The notes: a model not told the origin generated them from the sequence alone. A DNA stretch of 64,000 nt from Ensifer canadensis (GCF_017488845.2 NZ_CP083371.1:248001-312000), one strand, 5' to 3'; positions 52,689-62,980 are shown, counted from the stretch's first letter. Made by a program: numbers and translations.

Positions 52689-54176
52689 TTAGTGGTGGGG
52701 CACCGCCATCGGGACCTCGTTGCCATCGCGGTCATAGAGCTTCCCATCGCGATAGTGATCACCGTCGCGCAGAGCGGAAATATCCTGATACCGGATGATG
52801 CGTTCCGTGCCGGCCACGAAGACGGACTGCTGATCGGAGTTGCCGGTTTTGAAATGATTGAACAGCAGGTTCAGCGAGATCGCCATGATCGCGGAAGAAC
52901 TGATGCCCGAGTGGAAGATGGTTTCGAACCAGGCCGGGAAGTGGTCGTAGAAATGCGGCGCGGCGATCGGGATCATGCCGAAGCCGATCGAGGTGGCGAC
53001 GATGACCAGGTTCATGTTGTTGTGATAATCGACCTTGGAGAGCGAGCGGATGCCGCTCGCCGCCACCGTGCCGAACAGCACGATACCGGCGCCACCGAGC
53101 ACGGCCGGCGGAACAGCTGCGATCACCCGCCCCATGACAGGAAGAATGCCGAGCGTCACCAGAATGAGGCCGCCGGTTGCGACGGCATAGCGGCTCTTGA
53201 TGCCGGTCACGGCCACAAGACCGACGTTCTGGGCAAAGGCGCTCTGCGTGAACGAGCCGAAGATCGGGGCGAACAGGCTCGAGATCATGTCGGCGCGCAG
53301 GCCATCGCCCAGTCGCTTGGAATCGACCTTGGTGCCGATGATTTCGCCGACGGCCAGGATGTCTGCCGACGTCTCGACCAGGATGACCAGGAGAACGATG
53401 AACATCGAGACGATCGCCGCGGCCGTGAAGACCGGCGCCCCGAAATGGAAGGGCGAGGGGAAGGCCAGGATCGGACCTTCGGCGACCTTGGAAAAATCGG
53501 TCATCCCGAAAGCCAAGGCGATCAGCGTGCCGATGACCATGGCAAGCAGGATCGACAGGCGCGATATACTGGAGCTGCCAACCTTGCTGAGGAGCAGGAC
53601 GGTGAGCAAAGTCACCGCCGCCAGGCCGATGTTGCTGACGCTGCCGAAGTCGGGCGCGTTGGGATTACCACCCATGGCCCAGCGGGCCGCGACCGGCATC
53701 AGTGTCAGGCCGATCGTGGTAATGACGATGCCGGTAACCAGCGGCGGGAAGAACCGCGTGATGCGCGAGAAGATCGGCGTGATCGCCAGGCCGACGAGTG
53801 ACGCCACCATCACGGCGCCCATCACCGCCGGCAATCCGCCACCTTCGCGGCTGGTGACGATCGCCACCATGGTAGCGACGCCGGCAAACGAAACGCCCTG
53901 AACCAGCGGCAGCTGACAGCCGAAGAACGGAATGCCGATCGTCTGCAGGATAGTCGCCAGGCCGCCGGCAAACAGCGACGCGGTGATCAGCAGGCCGATG
54001 TCGGCTGGAGACAAGCCGGCCGCCTGGCCGATGATCAGCGGGACGGCGACGATGCCGCCATACATGGTGAGCACGTGCTGAAGGCCATAGACGAGGTTTG
54101 CGCCTGCGCCCAGGCGCTTGTCTTCCGGCCGCTCAATCGTTTGTTCGATGTGATCGTTTCGATGCGAAACATCCAT
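52689..54176 (-). CDS. NCS2-family purine permease
   Basis: A 495-residue membrane protein with about 14 TM segments. Marks: LVYGLQHVLTMYGGIVAVPLIIG, QGVSFAGVATMVA, ILVETSADILAVGEIIGTKVD and FAQNVGLVAVTGIKSR (NCS2 signature). Purines such as urate or xanthine are the likely cargo. Start ATG 54176 has GGGAGGAGACGC. After the TM domain it carries a hydrophilic tail with RDGDHYRDGKLYDRDGNEV. It is unlike the first NCS2 permease at 40055 in sequence, so they are separate paralogues. Confidence 0.93.
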   Translation of the reverse strand: MDVSHRNDHIEQTIERPEDKRLGAGANLVYGLQHVLTMYGGIVAVPLIIGQAAGLSPADIGLLITASLFAGGLATILQTIGIPFFGCQLPLVQGVSFAGVATMVAIVTSREGGGLPAVMGAVMVASLVGLAITPIFSRITRFFPPLVTGIVITTIGLTLMPVAARWAMGGNPNAPDFGSVSNIGLAAVTLLTVLLLSKVGSSSISRLSILLAMVIGTLIALAFGMTDFSKVAEGPILAFPSPFHFGAPVFTAAAIVSMFIVLLVILVETSADILAVGEIIGTKVDSKRLGDGLRADMISSLFAPIFGSFTQSAFAQNVGLVAVTGIKSRYAVATGGLILVTLGILPVMGRVIAAVPPAVLGGAGIVLFGTVAASGIRSLSKVDYHNNMNLVIVATSIGFGMIPIAAPHFYDHFPAWFETIFHSGISSSAIMAISLNLLFNHFKTGNSDQQSVFVAGTERIIRYQDISALRDGDHYRDGKLYDRDGNEVPMAVPHH

Positions 54177-54353
54177 GCGTCTCCTCCCAGATGCGTGTTC
54201 TGTTCAATCTGCGCATCTCCTCAAACGCGCAGCCCGAACTGTAGGCCGAGATCTTGGGCACCATTGCATGCGGGTGATTTGAAGTTGTTTTCGGTTTGGC
54301 AGCGGTAATCCGTGCGTCCGGAAACGGACATCGCGATAGGTCAAGCGCCGCCG

Positions 54354-55352
54354 CTATCGCGACGCTGCCTGGACCACCGTGACGGCGATCATGTGGAAGA
54401 CGTCATCGGCCGTGCAGCCACGCGAAAGGTCGTTGGCGGGCTTGGCCAGCCCCTGAAGCACCGGGCCGATGGCGGTCGCGCCGCCGATGCGCTGGGCGAT
54501 CTTGTAGCCGATATTGGCGGCATCGAGATTGGGGAAGACGAAGACATTTGCCTGACCGTGCAGCGCCGAATTGGGTGCCTTGGACGACGATACGGCCTCG
54601 ACGAAGGCGCTGTCGAACTGCAGTTCGCCGTCGATCAGCAGGTCGGGATTGGCGGCGCGGGCAATGTGCGTCGCCTCGACCACCTTGGAGACGCGGTCGT
54701 GCGCGGCGCTACCATTGGTGGAGAAGGAGAGCATCGCGACCTTGGGACGTTCGCCAAGCAGCGCCTGATAGGACCGAGCCGACATGCGGGCGATATCGGC
54801 GAGACCGGCAGCATCCGGGTCGACCACGAGGCCGCAGTCGGAAAAGACGAAGGCGCCCTTCTTGGCGTGATGCGGCTGGCACAACATCATCAGGAAAAAA
54901 CTGGAGACCAGGCCGGCGTCAGGCGCACGGCCGATGATTTGCAGGGCGGTGCGCACCGTATCGGCCGTTGTTGCCACCGCTCCTCCGATGGTGCCGTCCG
55001 CCTCGTCTTCGCGAACCATCATGGCTGCGAAGACCAGGTCCTCTCGCACTGCCTTCTCGGCCATCTCTCGGTCGACGCCCTTGCTCCGGCGCAGGTCGTG
55101 ATATCGCAACGCGAACTGCTGTGTCAGTGGCGACGTCGCCGGGTCTTCGATCCGGAAGGCATGCGCATCGCCGCCGTGATCGCGCAGGCGCTCGGCGATG
55201 ATCTCGTGCCGACCAATGAGCGTGACTTCGGCGAGACCTTCTGCGCGGGCGCGCATGGCCGCAGCGACCACCCGCGTGTCTTCGCCCTCGGCAAGCACGA
55301 TGTGGCGCGGTGCCTGCTTAGCGGTTTCGATGATGCGATCGAGTGGTTTCAT
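54354..55352 (-). CDS. pta: Phosphate acetyltransferase
   Basis: A 332-residue short-form phosphotransacetylase. Segments IVLAEGEDTRVVAAAMRA, FSTNGSAAHDRVSKVVEA and DGELQFDSAFVEAV, and the C-terminal VFVFPNLDAANIGYKIAQR are diagnostic. In taurine operons it turns the acetyl phosphate made by Xsc into acetyl-CoA. The start shares one base with the stop of the upstream gene (TAATG), so it is translationally coupled; it is the last gene of the operon. Confidence 0.94.
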   Translation of the reverse strand: MKPLDRIIETAKQAPRHIVLAEGEDTRVVAAAMRARAEGLAEVTLIGRHEIIAERLRDHGGDAHAFRIEDPATSPLTQQFALRYHDLRRSKGVDREMAEKAVREDLVFAAMMVREDEADGTIGGAVATTADTVRTALQIIGRAPDAGLVSSFFLMMLCQPHHAKKGAFVFSDCGLVVDPDAAGLADIARMSARSYQALLGERPKVAMLSFSTNGSAAHDRVSKVVEATHIARAANPDLLIDGELQFDSAFVEAVSSSKAPNSALHGQANVFVFPNLDAANIGYKIAQRIGGATAIGPVLQGLAKPANDLSRGCTADDVFHMIAVTVVQAASR

Positions 55353-56389
55353 TAGAGATGCCCCAGATAATGCATGCCGCCGAGGATGAAGACGCCGAGG
55401 AAGATCGTTTCGGCGACGATGAGCGCGACCGCGTCGCCGCCGACGTCGAGCACGCGCCGGAGCGACGTCTTCATGCCGACGGCGACGATGCCCGCCAAAA
55501 GCGCCCAGCGCGATGCCTCCATGCCGAGTTCGGCGACGGCGGCCGGCACCATCCCGCCGGAGTTCATGGCGGCAAGGATCAGGAAAGCGACGACGAAGCC
55601 GGGGAGCAATGGTGGACGTTTGCCGGCCTCCACCCCTTCCTGCGGCACGTTTCGAAGGGCGATGGAGAAGATGAGGACAACGGGTGCCAGCATCGTCACG
55701 CGGATGAGCTTGACGAGTGTTGCGGTCTCGCCGGCCTCCGGCGAGACCGAGAAGCCGGCGCCGACCACTTGGGCGACATCATGGATCGTGCCGCCGAAGA
55801 AGATGCCGGTGCCGCGCGCATCGAGCCCCAGCGACTGGGCGAGGATGGGGTAGCCGATCATCGCCAGGGTGCTGAGGACGGTCACCGACAGCACGGTGAA
55901 GATCAGATTGCGCTCGGAAAATTCGTTCTTCGGCAGCACGGCGGCGATCGCCATAGCGGCGGAAGCACCGCAGATCGCGACCGCACCGCTGGTCAGAAGC
56001 GCGAGCCTCCAGCCCCTTCCAAGGATCTTGGCGGCTGCAAGGCCGAAGAGGATCGTTGCTGCAATCGCTGCCACCAGCAGGAGAATGGTGCCGCTCCCGA
56101 GGCCGATCAAGAGGTCGACGCTGATGCGCATGCCGAGCAGGGCAACGCCGATCCGGAGGATCTTTTTTGCTGAAAGCTCGATGCCGGCGACGCACCTGCC
56201 TTCCTCGGAGAGAAAGTGGAATGCGATGCCGAGCAGAAGCGCCATCAGCATGGCGGGCGCGCCATAATGATCCGACAGGAACTGAGCGGCCATGGCGACG
56301 GCGGCCGTCACCAGCAGACCAGGGCCGTATGTCGACAGGGCCGAGGGCAGCCATTGGAGCCGCCGCGTCGTTTCGGATACCGCATTCAT
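55352..56389 (-). CDS. tauZ: YeiH/UPF0324-family membrane protein, probable sulfite/sulfate exporter
   Basis: A 345-residue membrane protein with about ten TM segments of the YeiH/YadS family (GVALLGMRISVDLLIGLGSG, GASAAMAIAAVLPKNEFSERNL, FGGTIHDVAQVVGAG). In taurine-degrading bacteria a gene of this type accompanies xsc and is thought to export the sulfur product, giving the name tauZ; that function is known only by association. I start at ATG 56389 rather than the TTG at 56416. It overlaps pta by one base. Confidence 0.85.
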   Translation of the reverse strand: MNAVSETTRRLQWLPSALSTYGPGLLVTAAVAMAAQFLSDHYGAPAMLMALLLGIAFHFLSEEGRCVAGIELSAKKILRIGVALLGMRISVDLLIGLGSGTILLLVAAIAATILFGLAAAKILGRGWRLALLTSGAVAICGASAAMAIAAVLPKNEFSERNLIFTVLSVTVLSTLAMIGYPILAQSLGLDARGTGIFFGGTIHDVAQVVGAGFSVSPEAGETATLVKLIRVTMLAPVVLIFSIALRNVPQEGVEAGKRPPLLPGFVVAFLILAAMNSGGMVPAAVAELGMEASRWALLAGIVAVGMKTSLRRVLDVGGDAVALIVAETIFLGVFILGGMHYLGHL

Positions 56390-56462
56390 GTTAAATTTCC
56401 CGTCTGAAAGCGCCAAGTCGGAAGCCCATGCCCGGCGACATCAGCCGGGCATGGGGTGGATG

Positions 56463-58238
56463 TCAGACGTGCTGCTGCGGCCGCATGTCCGAGCGCTGGA
56501 TGCCAGCCACCTGCACCGGCTTCTTCATCGCGTCGCGGCGGAAGGGCTCACCCAGCTCCTGGTTGAGGATGACTTCGACGAAGGTGGTCACGCCCTGTGA
56601 CTGGTCGTCGAGCGCCTGCTGCAGGGCGGCCGTCAGGCCCGCCTGCGTGTCGACCGTCACACCCTTGAGACCGCAGCCGTCGGCCACTTTCGCGTAGCTG
56701 AGGTTGGGATTGAGTTCGGTTCCGACAAAGTTGTTGTCGTACCAGAGCGTCGTGTTGCGCTTCTCGGCTCCCCACTGGAAGTTACGGAAGATCACCATGG
56801 TGATCGGCGGCCAGCCGGCGCGACCGATGGAGGTCATCTCGTTCATCGAGATGCCGAATGCGCCATCGCCGGCAAAGCCGATCACCGGCACATCAGGGCA
56901 ACCGATCTTGGCGCCGACGATCGACGGGAAGCCGTAGCCACAGGGTCCGAACATGCCGGGCGCCAGGTATTTCCGGCCTTGTTCGAAGCTCGGATAGGCG
57001 TTGCCGATGGCGCAGTTGTTGCCGATGTCGGTGGAGATGATGGCGTCCTTGGGCAAGGCCGCCTGGATCGCACGCCATGCCTGGCGTGGCGACATGCGGT
57101 CGGATTCCCGCCGACGGGCCGAGGCATTCCATTCGGTGCCCGGATCGTCGTCCTCGTGGTCCATCGACGACAGCTGCTGCAGCCAGGCCGAGCGGGTGGT
57201 GTGGATCAGTGCCTTGCGTTCCTCGCGGCCGATATCGCCGGCCGACGGCGACAGTTGATCGAGGATTTGGCTTGCCACCTGCTTGGCATCGCCGCAGATG
57301 CCGACCGTCACCTTCTTCGTCAGGCCGATGCGATCGGAGTTGATGTCGACCTGGATGATCGCGGCATTCTTCGGCCAATAGTCGATGCCGTAGCCCGGAA
57401 GCGTCGAGAACGGATTGAGGCGGGTGCCGAGCGCCAGTACGACGTCGGCCTTGGCGATCAGTTCCATGGCCGCCTTGGAGCCGTTGTAGCCGAGCGGGCC
57501 CGCCGCTAGCCGATGGCCGCCGGGAAAGGCGTCGTTATGCTGGTATCCGCAGCAGACCGGGGCGTCGAGACGCTCAGCCAGCGCGATGGATTCGCCGATC
57601 GCGCCGCCGATGACCACGCCGGCGCCGTTGAGGATCACCGGGAATTTCGCTTCGGACAGCAATCTTGCTGCCTCTGAAATTGCCTGCTTGCCGCCGGAGG
57701 GGCGCTCCAGCCGAACGATGCTCGGCAGCTCGACGTCGATCACCTGTGTCCAGTAATCGCGCGGGATGTTGATCTGCGCCGGGGCGCAGCCGCGCCAGGC
57801 TTTCTCGATGACCCGGTTGAGGACTTCGGGAACGCGGCTCGCGTCGCGCACCTCTTCCTGGTAGCAGACCATTTCCTCAAACAGCGCCATCTGGTCGACT
57901 TCCTGGAAGCCGCCCTGGCCGATCGTCTTGTTTGCCGCCTGCGGCGTGACGAGAAGCATCGGCGTATGGTTCCAGTAGGCCGTCTTGACTGCGGTCACGA
58001 AGCCGGTGACGCCGGGGCCGTTCTGGGCGATTGCCATCGACATGTTGCCGGTGACCCGGGTGTATCCGTCGGCGATCAATGCCGCGTTGGTTTCATGGGC
58101 GCAGTCCCAGAAGGTGATGCCAGCTTTCGGGAAGAGGTCGGACACCGGCATCATCGCCGAGCCGATGATCCCGAAGGCGTGTTCGATGCCGTGCATCTGG
58201 AGGACTTTTACGAAAGCCTCTTCGGTCGTCATTTTCAT
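56463..58238 (-). CDS. xsc: Sulfoacetaldehyde acetyltransferase
   Basis: A 591-residue thiamine-diphosphate enzyme that converts sulfoacetaldehyde plus phosphate to acetyl phosphate plus sulfite. The Xsc signature INIPRDYWTQVIDVELPSIVRLERP is present, as are the aminopyrimidine Glu in CAHETNAALIADGYTR, and the GDG motif in IGFAGDGAFGISMNEM. Start ATG 58238 with AAAGGAAACAG. It lies between tauY and tauZ in the taurine operon. Confidence 0.96.
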   Translation of the reverse strand: MKMTTEEAFVKVLQMHGIEHAFGIIGSAMMPVSDLFPKAGITFWDCAHETNAALIADGYTRVTGNMSMAIAQNGPGVTGFVTAVKTAYWNHTPMLLVTPQAANKTIGQGGFQEVDQMALFEEMVCYQEEVRDASRVPEVLNRVIEKAWRGCAPAQINIPRDYWTQVIDVELPSIVRLERPSGGKQAISEAARLLSEAKFPVILNGAGVVIGGAIGESIALAERLDAPVCCGYQHNDAFPGGHRLAAGPLGYNGSKAAMELIAKADVVLALGTRLNPFSTLPGYGIDYWPKNAAIIQVDINSDRIGLTKKVTVGICGDAKQVASQILDQLSPSAGDIGREERKALIHTTRSAWLQQLSSMDHEDDDPGTEWNASARRRESDRMSPRQAWRAIQAALPKDAIISTDIGNNCAIGNAYPSFEQGRKYLAPGMFGPCGYGFPSIVGAKIGCPDVPVIGFAGDGAFGISMNEMTSIGRAGWPPITMVIFRNFQWGAEKRNTTLWYDNNFVGTELNPNLSYAKVADGCGLKGVTVDTQAGLTAALQQALDDQSQGVTTFVEVILNQELGEPFRRDAMKKPVQVAGIQRSDMRPQQHV

Positions 58239-58280
58239 TGTCTGTTTCCTTTCATGTTGGGTTGGGGGCCGACCGAGCGG

Positions 58281-59678
58281 CTAGAGGATTTCGTCCTTGA
58301 GGTAGTACCAGCGGTACATCCCCCACTGGCCGATGCGCCGGAACGGCGTCAGCAGCCCATGGCTGGGGAGAGGGGAGGTGAAGATCGGCAGGTCGAGGGC
58401 ACCGCCCTTGCCGGCGACCATCTGCGCCATGCGCCGTCCGGCCTGGGCCGAGTACATGACGCCGTTGCCGCCGTAGCCCATGGCGTAGAACAGCGCCTGT
58501 TGCGGATCCGGGCGGAAGATGCGCGGCATCATGTCGTGACTGACATCGACCCAGCCCCACCAGGAGTAGTCGACCTTGATGCCTGTCAGCACCGGGAACT
58601 TGCGGTAGAGGCCCTCGAGCAGACGGTCGAGATGTTTTGGGTTGACCGCGTCTTTGCCGGTGATCGCGCTGCGGCTGCCGATCTGCACGCGCCCGTCGGG
58701 CAACAGCCGGTAGTAGTGGCGAAGCGTGCGCGTGTCGGTAAGCGGAATATGCGTCTGGAAATTCAACGCCGACCGCTCTTCGTCGGTGAGTACGCGCGTG
58801 ACGATCGAGTTGGAGAGGATCGGCATCAGCCGGTGCTTCGTCAGCGAATGCAGGCCGGGCGAGGTATAGCCGGCCGTCGCGAAACACACAGCCCTCGCCC
58901 GCACGATCCCGCCGGGGGTGCGAAGGTGGAAGACTCCGCCTTTCCGGTCGCAGCTGAGAACCGGGCTCGAGGTATGAACGCGGGCACCGAGCTTGCGCGC
59001 CAGGGTGAGATAGCCGAAGGCGAGCTTGGCCGCATGGATGCCCATGCCGTCGGGCTCGTAAAGCGCGCCCACCGCCTCGTTGTCGCGGACGAAGTCGCGA
59101 TGGATTTCGTCGCGGCCGAGGATGCGGGTGCGGTAGCCGAAGACGTCGTTGAGGACGCGGGATTCGGCTTCCAGCGACGGCATCACCTTGTTGCGGTGGG
59201 CGATATAGAGATGCCCGCCATCCTGCGGGTCGCAGGCGATTTCCGGCGAGCGGATGAGGTCGCGGAAAAGATCGAAGGCTTCGCTGATCTCGACGTGAAG
59301 CTTCCTGGCGACATCCACGCCCCAGCGCTCGATCCATTGCGAGCGCTTGAGTCGGCCCGCCGAAATCTGCGCCTGACCGCCGTTGCGGGTGCTGCAGCCC
59401 CAGGCGACGCCGTTTGCCTCGAGCACCGTCGCCTTGATGCCATGCTCCTTGGCAAGATGGATGGCGCAGGAGAGGCCGGTGTATCCCGAGCCGACGATTG
59501 CGACGTCGACGTCGATATCCCCAAGCACGGGACCATCATCGGCGGGCGGCGGTCCGGCGGTTGCGATCCAGTAGGTCGGCGCATAATCCTTGCCGTCGCC
59601 GGGATTGGCGGCGCGATTGGGATCGTATGCCGGATCGAAGGGCTTGCTCGGCCGCAATGTTTTGACAAGCTGTTCCAT
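58281..59678 (-). CDS. tauY: Taurine dehydrogenase large subunit (FAD, DAO family)
   Basis: A 465-residue flavoprotein of the D-amino-acid-oxidase family. FAD binding: VDVAIVGSGYTGLSCAIHLAKE (about 74-95), STRNGGQAQISAGRL, and the C-terminal FYAMGYGGNGVMYSAQAGRRMAQ. With TauX it oxidises taurine to sulfoacetaldehyde and ammonia, passing electrons to the respiratory chain. I start at ATG 59678 (MEQLVKTL) with AGGAAA; the upstream in-frame start reads through the intergenic gap. No taurine:pyruvate aminotransferase gene is present, matching the TauXY route. Confidence 0.93.
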   Translation of the reverse strand: MEQLVKTLRPSKPFDPAYDPNRAANPGDGKDYAPTYWIATAGPPPADDGPVLGDIDVDVAIVGSGYTGLSCAIHLAKEHGIKATVLEANGVAWGCSTRNGGQAQISAGRLKRSQWIERWGVDVARKLHVEISEAFDLFRDLIRSPEIACDPQDGGHLYIAHRNKVMPSLEAESRVLNDVFGYRTRILGRDEIHRDFVRDNEAVGALYEPDGMGIHAAKLAFGYLTLARKLGARVHTSSPVLSCDRKGGVFHLRTPGGIVRARAVCFATAGYTSPGLHSLTKHRLMPILSNSIVTRVLTDEERSALNFQTHIPLTDTRTLRHYYRLLPDGRVQIGSRSAITGKDAVNPKHLDRLLEGLYRKFPVLTGIKVDYSWWGWVDVSHDMMPRIFRPDPQQALFYAMGYGGNGVMYSAQAGRRMAQMVAGKGGALDLPIFTSPLPSHGLLTPFRRIGQWGMYRWYYLKDEIL

Positions 59679-59703
59679 GTCGGTTTCCTGGCCTGGCTGG
59701 AGC

Positions 59704-60090
59704 TCAGTAGCGGAAGGGGGCCGCAATCAGCGGCCGGTTCTTGCGAAAGGCCTGCTTGCGGACGATCTTGCCGTCACGGAGCGTGAAGAGGTCGCAGCCT
59801 TCGGCCTCGATGCGGCTGCCGTCGGCGTTCGTGCCGGAGAACGTCCATTCCGATACGGCCCGGTCTCCATGGACGAAATGGCTGTGGTGGGCCCAGTGAG
59901 CGTCCGGCATCGTCTGCCACACGCTGCTGAAGGCGGTCGCGATCTGCTCAGTGCCCTCGACCCGGGTGCCGTGCGCTTCGCTGCCGGCCACCGTGTTGAA
60001 GACGCAGTCTTCGGCGAAGAAGGACATGACGCCGTCGATGTCGTGCCGGTTGAAGGCGTCGAAGAGGTCGGAGAGGTCGGTCGCGATCAT
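59704..60090 (-). CDS. tauX: Taurine dehydrogenase small subunit (SnoaL/NTF2-like)
   Basis: A 128-residue protein of the SnoaL-like/NTF2 fold: LFDAFNRHDIDGVMSFFAEDCVFNTV and DRAVSEWTFSGTNADGSRIEAEGCDLFTLRDGKIVRK. It precedes tauY by 25 bases, matching the TauX-TauY pairing. Start ATG 60090 has AGGAAACAC. Its exact role in the complex is not known. Confidence 0.9.
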   Translation of the reverse strand: MIATDLSDLFDAFNRHDIDGVMSFFAEDCVFNTVAGSEAHGTRVEGTEQIATAFSSVWQTMPDAHWAHHSHFVHGDRAVSEWTFSGTNADGSRIEAEGCDLFTLRDGKIVRKQAFRKNRPLIAAPFRY

Positions 60091-60197
60091 GGCTTGTGTT
60101 TCCTAAGCGTTGCAGGCGATGTTTTCGGGCATGGCTTCGCCGCGGCCGGGTGAACCGGCCGGATCGGCTTTGCGTGTCGAGTGAGGGGCCTTTTAGG

Positions 60198-60219
60198 GCC
60201 GAGCGGTTATCCGCTCGGC
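60198..60219 (-). promoter_or_regulatory. Hairpin in the tauC-tauX gap
   Basis: GCCGAGCGG (60198-60206), loop TTAT, CCGCTCGGC (60211-60219) form a perfect 9-bp stem in the 157-base gap between importer and catabolic genes. It may partly terminate or protect mRNA so that import and oxidation genes are expressed at different levels. Confidence 0.45.
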
Positions 60220-60247
60220 GGTTGTCGCTCTGTCGCGGGGTGCATCG

Positions 60248-61075
60248 TCACACCTTGCCCTTCCAGGGAATGAGCGCCTTCTCGAGACGCCGGATCAGGA
60301 GATCGAAGGCAAAGGCGAAGACGCCGATGACGATGATGCCCATGATCACAGTGTCGCTAGCCAGGAACTCGGCGGCGTTGAGCACCATGAAACCGAGGCC
60401 CCGATGGGCAGCGACCATTTCGGCCGCGACCAGCGTCGTCCAGCCGACGCCGATGCCGATGCGCATCCCGGTGAAGATCTCCGGCAGCGCTGCCTTGAGA
60501 ATGACGTGGCTGATGACCTGACGGCGGCTAGCGCCCATCGCATAGGCCGCATGGATCTGCTCGATCGAGACGGAGCGGACACCGGCGCGGGCGGCAATTG
60601 CCATCGGCGCGAAGATCGCGAGGAAGATCAGGAACACCTTCGGGAACTCGCCGATGCCGAGCCAGATGATGATCAGCGGCAGATAGGCGAGTGGCGGCAA
60701 GGGGCGGTAGAACTCGATGATCGGATCAAACAGCCCGCGCATCACCCGGTTCACGCCCATGAGGATGCCGATCGGAACCGCGGTGACAAGGGCTAGCGCG
60801 AAGGCCCCGAGCACGCGACCGAGACTTGCCAGCGTATGCTGGGCGAGGGTCGAATTGGAGACGCCCTCCGTCAGCGCGATCACGAACTTGTCCCAGACCG
60901 CAAGCGGCGATGGCAAAAACAGCGGCCGTACCCATTGCATCTCGGTGACCAGCAGCCAGAGCGCCACCAGGGTCAGCGCCGTCAGCAGGCTGATATGTCC
61001 GCTCATGCCCTCGCCGGGGGCGCCGTAGATCCGGCCCGGCTTGACCGGCTTGGCTTTCGTCACGCGCTCAAGCAT
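60248..61075 (-). CDS. tauC: Taurine ABC importer permease
   Basis: A 275-residue inner-membrane permease with about six TM segments of the TauC/SsuC family ([31 protein letters not shown] and [23 protein letters not shown] loop). I start at ATG 61075 with GGAG; it overlaps the tauB stop region by eight bases. Confidence 0.94.
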   Translation of the reverse strand: MLERVTKAKPVKPGRIYGAPGEGMSGHISLLTALTLVALWLLVTEMQWVRPLFLPSPLAVWDKFVIALTEGVSNSTLAQHTLASLGRVLGAFALALVTAVPIGILMGVNRVMRGLFDPIIEFYRPLPPLAYLPLIIIWLGIGEFPKVFLIFLAIFAPMAIAARAGVRSVSIEQIHAAYAMGASRRQVISHVILKAALPEIFTGMRIGIGVGWTTLVAAEMVAAHRGLGFMVLNAAEFLASDTVIMGIIVIGVFAFAFDLLIRRLEKALIPWKGKV

Positions 61076-61880
61076 GGAGGAGCTCCGGGTTTCCGGACTG
61101 GCGTTCGTCGCCGTAGATGATGCTGAGGATCTGTTCACGCATGTCGATGAAGTCGCGACTGGATTTGATTGCACGGGCATTGCCTTCTTCCAGAAACCGT
61201 TTGTTGAAATCGAGCTCGTAGGTGTGGGTGATCCGTCCTGGTCGCGGCGACATGACGATCAGGCGCGACCCCAGGAACAACGCCTCCTCGACGCTGTGCG
61301 TGATGAAAAAGAACATCTTGTTGGTCAGCTGCCAGACTTTGAGCAGCAGTTCCTGGATGGTCTCGCGGGTCAGCGCATCGAGCGCCGCCATCGGCTCGTC
61401 CATCAAGAGCATCGACGGGTCGCAGCTCAGCGCCCTGGCGATGCCCACACGCTGCTGCATGCCGCCGGACAGGTGGTAGATCATGTGCCGGTGAAAATCC
61501 TGCAGGCCGACAAGAGCGAGGTTCTTGGAGGCGACCTCGTGGCGTTTCGCCTTGTCGACACCGCGCAGTTTCAGCCCGAATTCGGTGTTGTCGATGACAT
61601 TGAGCCAGGGCAGCAACGCATGCTTCTGGAACACGACCCCACGGTCGGCACCGGGACCGGAGACGCGGCGGCTTCCAAGTGTGATTTCACCACCGCTCGG
61701 GGCCATGAAGCCCGCCATCAGATTGAGCAGCGTGGTCTTGCCGCAGCCCGAGGCACCGAGCGCGACGACGAAATCGCCGCTCTTGATTTCGAGGTTGACG
61801 CCCTTGAGCGCAATGACCGCCTCGTCCGAATAGAGACCAGGATAGGTCAGGCTCACATTGCTAACATTCAGAGTTTCCAT
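61068..61880 (-). CDS. tauB: Taurine ABC importer ATPase
   Basis: A 270-residue ATPase of the nitrate/sulfonate/taurine type: Walker [16 protein letters not shown]-loop [14 protein letters not shown], signature [15 protein letters not shown], Walker [16 protein letters not shown] and switch [15 protein letters not shown]. It precedes tauC and follows tauA by 80 bases. Confidence 0.95.
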   Translation of the reverse strand: METLNVSNVSLTYPGLYSDEAVIALKGVNLEIKSGDFVVALGASGCGKTTLLNLMAGFMAPSGGEITLGSRRVSGPGADRGVVFQKHALLPWLNVIDNTEFGLKLRGVDKAKRHEVASKNLALVGLQDFHRHMIYHLSGGMQQRVGIARALSCDPSMLLMDEPMAALDALTRETIQELLLKVWQLTNKMFFFITHSVEEALFLGSRLIVMSPRPGRITHTYELDFNKRFLEEGNARAIKSSRDFIDMREQILSIIYGDERQSGNPELLHA

Positions 61881-61960
61881 TGTGCAGGCCTTTCGAGAAA
61901 TGGCTGTTGAGTGGCGTTGGCGGCGCTCCTGACCAACAGGCGGTCAGGAGCGGGCGTCGG

Positions 61961-62980
61961 CTACTTCGAAGCCTCTTTCGCGTAGGCGCTGTTGACGTAG
62001 GGGGCGTAGTCGTCGAGCGCCTTGTCGATTTGCTTCTGGTCGGCAAGGAATTTCGCGCTTTCCGTGAGCGCGCGCACAGCACCGCCGCCGAGCCAGGTTT
62101 CGGACGCCTGCTCCTGCGCTGTCGGGAACGAGAGCAAGTTCAGCGCTTCGACGGTGCCGGCGCCATCGCCGCCGATGAGCTTGACGATGTTCTGGACCGG
62201 TGCGGAGTCTGCCGTCCAGCTTGCGCCGTTTGCCTTGTAGTCGGCATAGGCTTCGGCCAGCACCTTGGTGAAGGCGGCCATGAACTTCGGATTTTCAGCT
62301 GCCCATTTCTTGTCGACCACCAGACCGTCGAAGGTCGGGACGCTGGCTGCGCCGATCGCCTCGGAATCTGAAATCACCTTGCCGGATTTCAGCAGTTCCG
62401 ACAGGGCCGGAGGCCAGACATAGGCGGCATCGATATCGCCGCGCTGCCAGGCGGCCACGATCTGCGGTGGCTTCATGTTGAGGATGTTGACTTCGCGGGG
62501 ATCGACCTTCCACACCTGCTCAAGGCCGACAAGGAGATGGAAGTGGGACGTCGAGACGAAGGGGACGCCGACGGAGCGGCCGACCAGATCTTCCGGCTTC
62601 TCGATGCCCGAACCTTCGCGGGCGACAAGCGCTTCCGACTTGCCGATATTGTCGAGGATCCAGAACAGCTCGAGATCGACGCCGCGCGTTGCCGCGGCCG
62701 TGGTGCCGGTGGAGCCGATGACGCCGATCGGCACGTTGCCCGATGCAAGCGCCGTCGAGATATCGCCGCCAGAGCTGAACTGCCGCCAGTCGACGAGATA
62801 GCCAGCCTCTTTCGCGGCGGCGTCGAAACGGCCGTCGGCGATGGCGGCAATGAACGGGCCGACGATCTGCTGGTAGCCGATGATCACATTGGTCTCGGCG
62901 CGGGCAAGACTTGAGGTCAGGAGGCCGGCCGCAATCGTGGCCGCCCCCGCCATGGTTTTCAAGGCGTTGGAATAGAACAT
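61961..62980 (-). CDS. tauA: Taurine ABC importer periplasmic binding protein
   Basis: A 339-residue secreted protein of the SsuA/TauA family. The signal peptide (KTMAGAATIAAGLLTSSLARAE) ends near residue 28. Mature marks are VIIGYQQIVGPFIAAIADGRFD, WRQFSSGGDISTALASGNV and GVIGSTGTTAAATRGVDLELFWI. Start ATG 62980 has GAGGGAAACAA. It is the first gene of the taurine operon, divergent from tauR. Confidence 0.95.
   Translation of the reverse strand: MFYSNALKTMAGAATIAAGLLTSSLARAETNVIIGYQQIVGPFIAAIADGRFDAAAKEAGYLVDWRQFSSGGDISTALASGNVPIGVIGSTGTTAAATRGVDLELFWILDNIGKSEALVAREGSGIEKPEDLVGRSVGVPFVSTSHFHLLVGLEQVWKVDPREVNILNMKPPQIVAAWQRGDIDAAYVWPPALSELLKSGKVISDSEAIGAASVPTFDGLVVDKKWAAENPKFMAAFTKVLAEAYADYKANGASWTADSAPVQNIVKLIGGDGAGTVEALNLLSFPTAQEQASETWLGGGAVRALTESAKFLADQKQIDKALDDYAPYVNSAYAKEASK

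Noticed and set aside
57966..59786. 606-residue plus-strand open frame
   Set aside because: Antisense to xsc and tauY, whose signatures are unmistakable.
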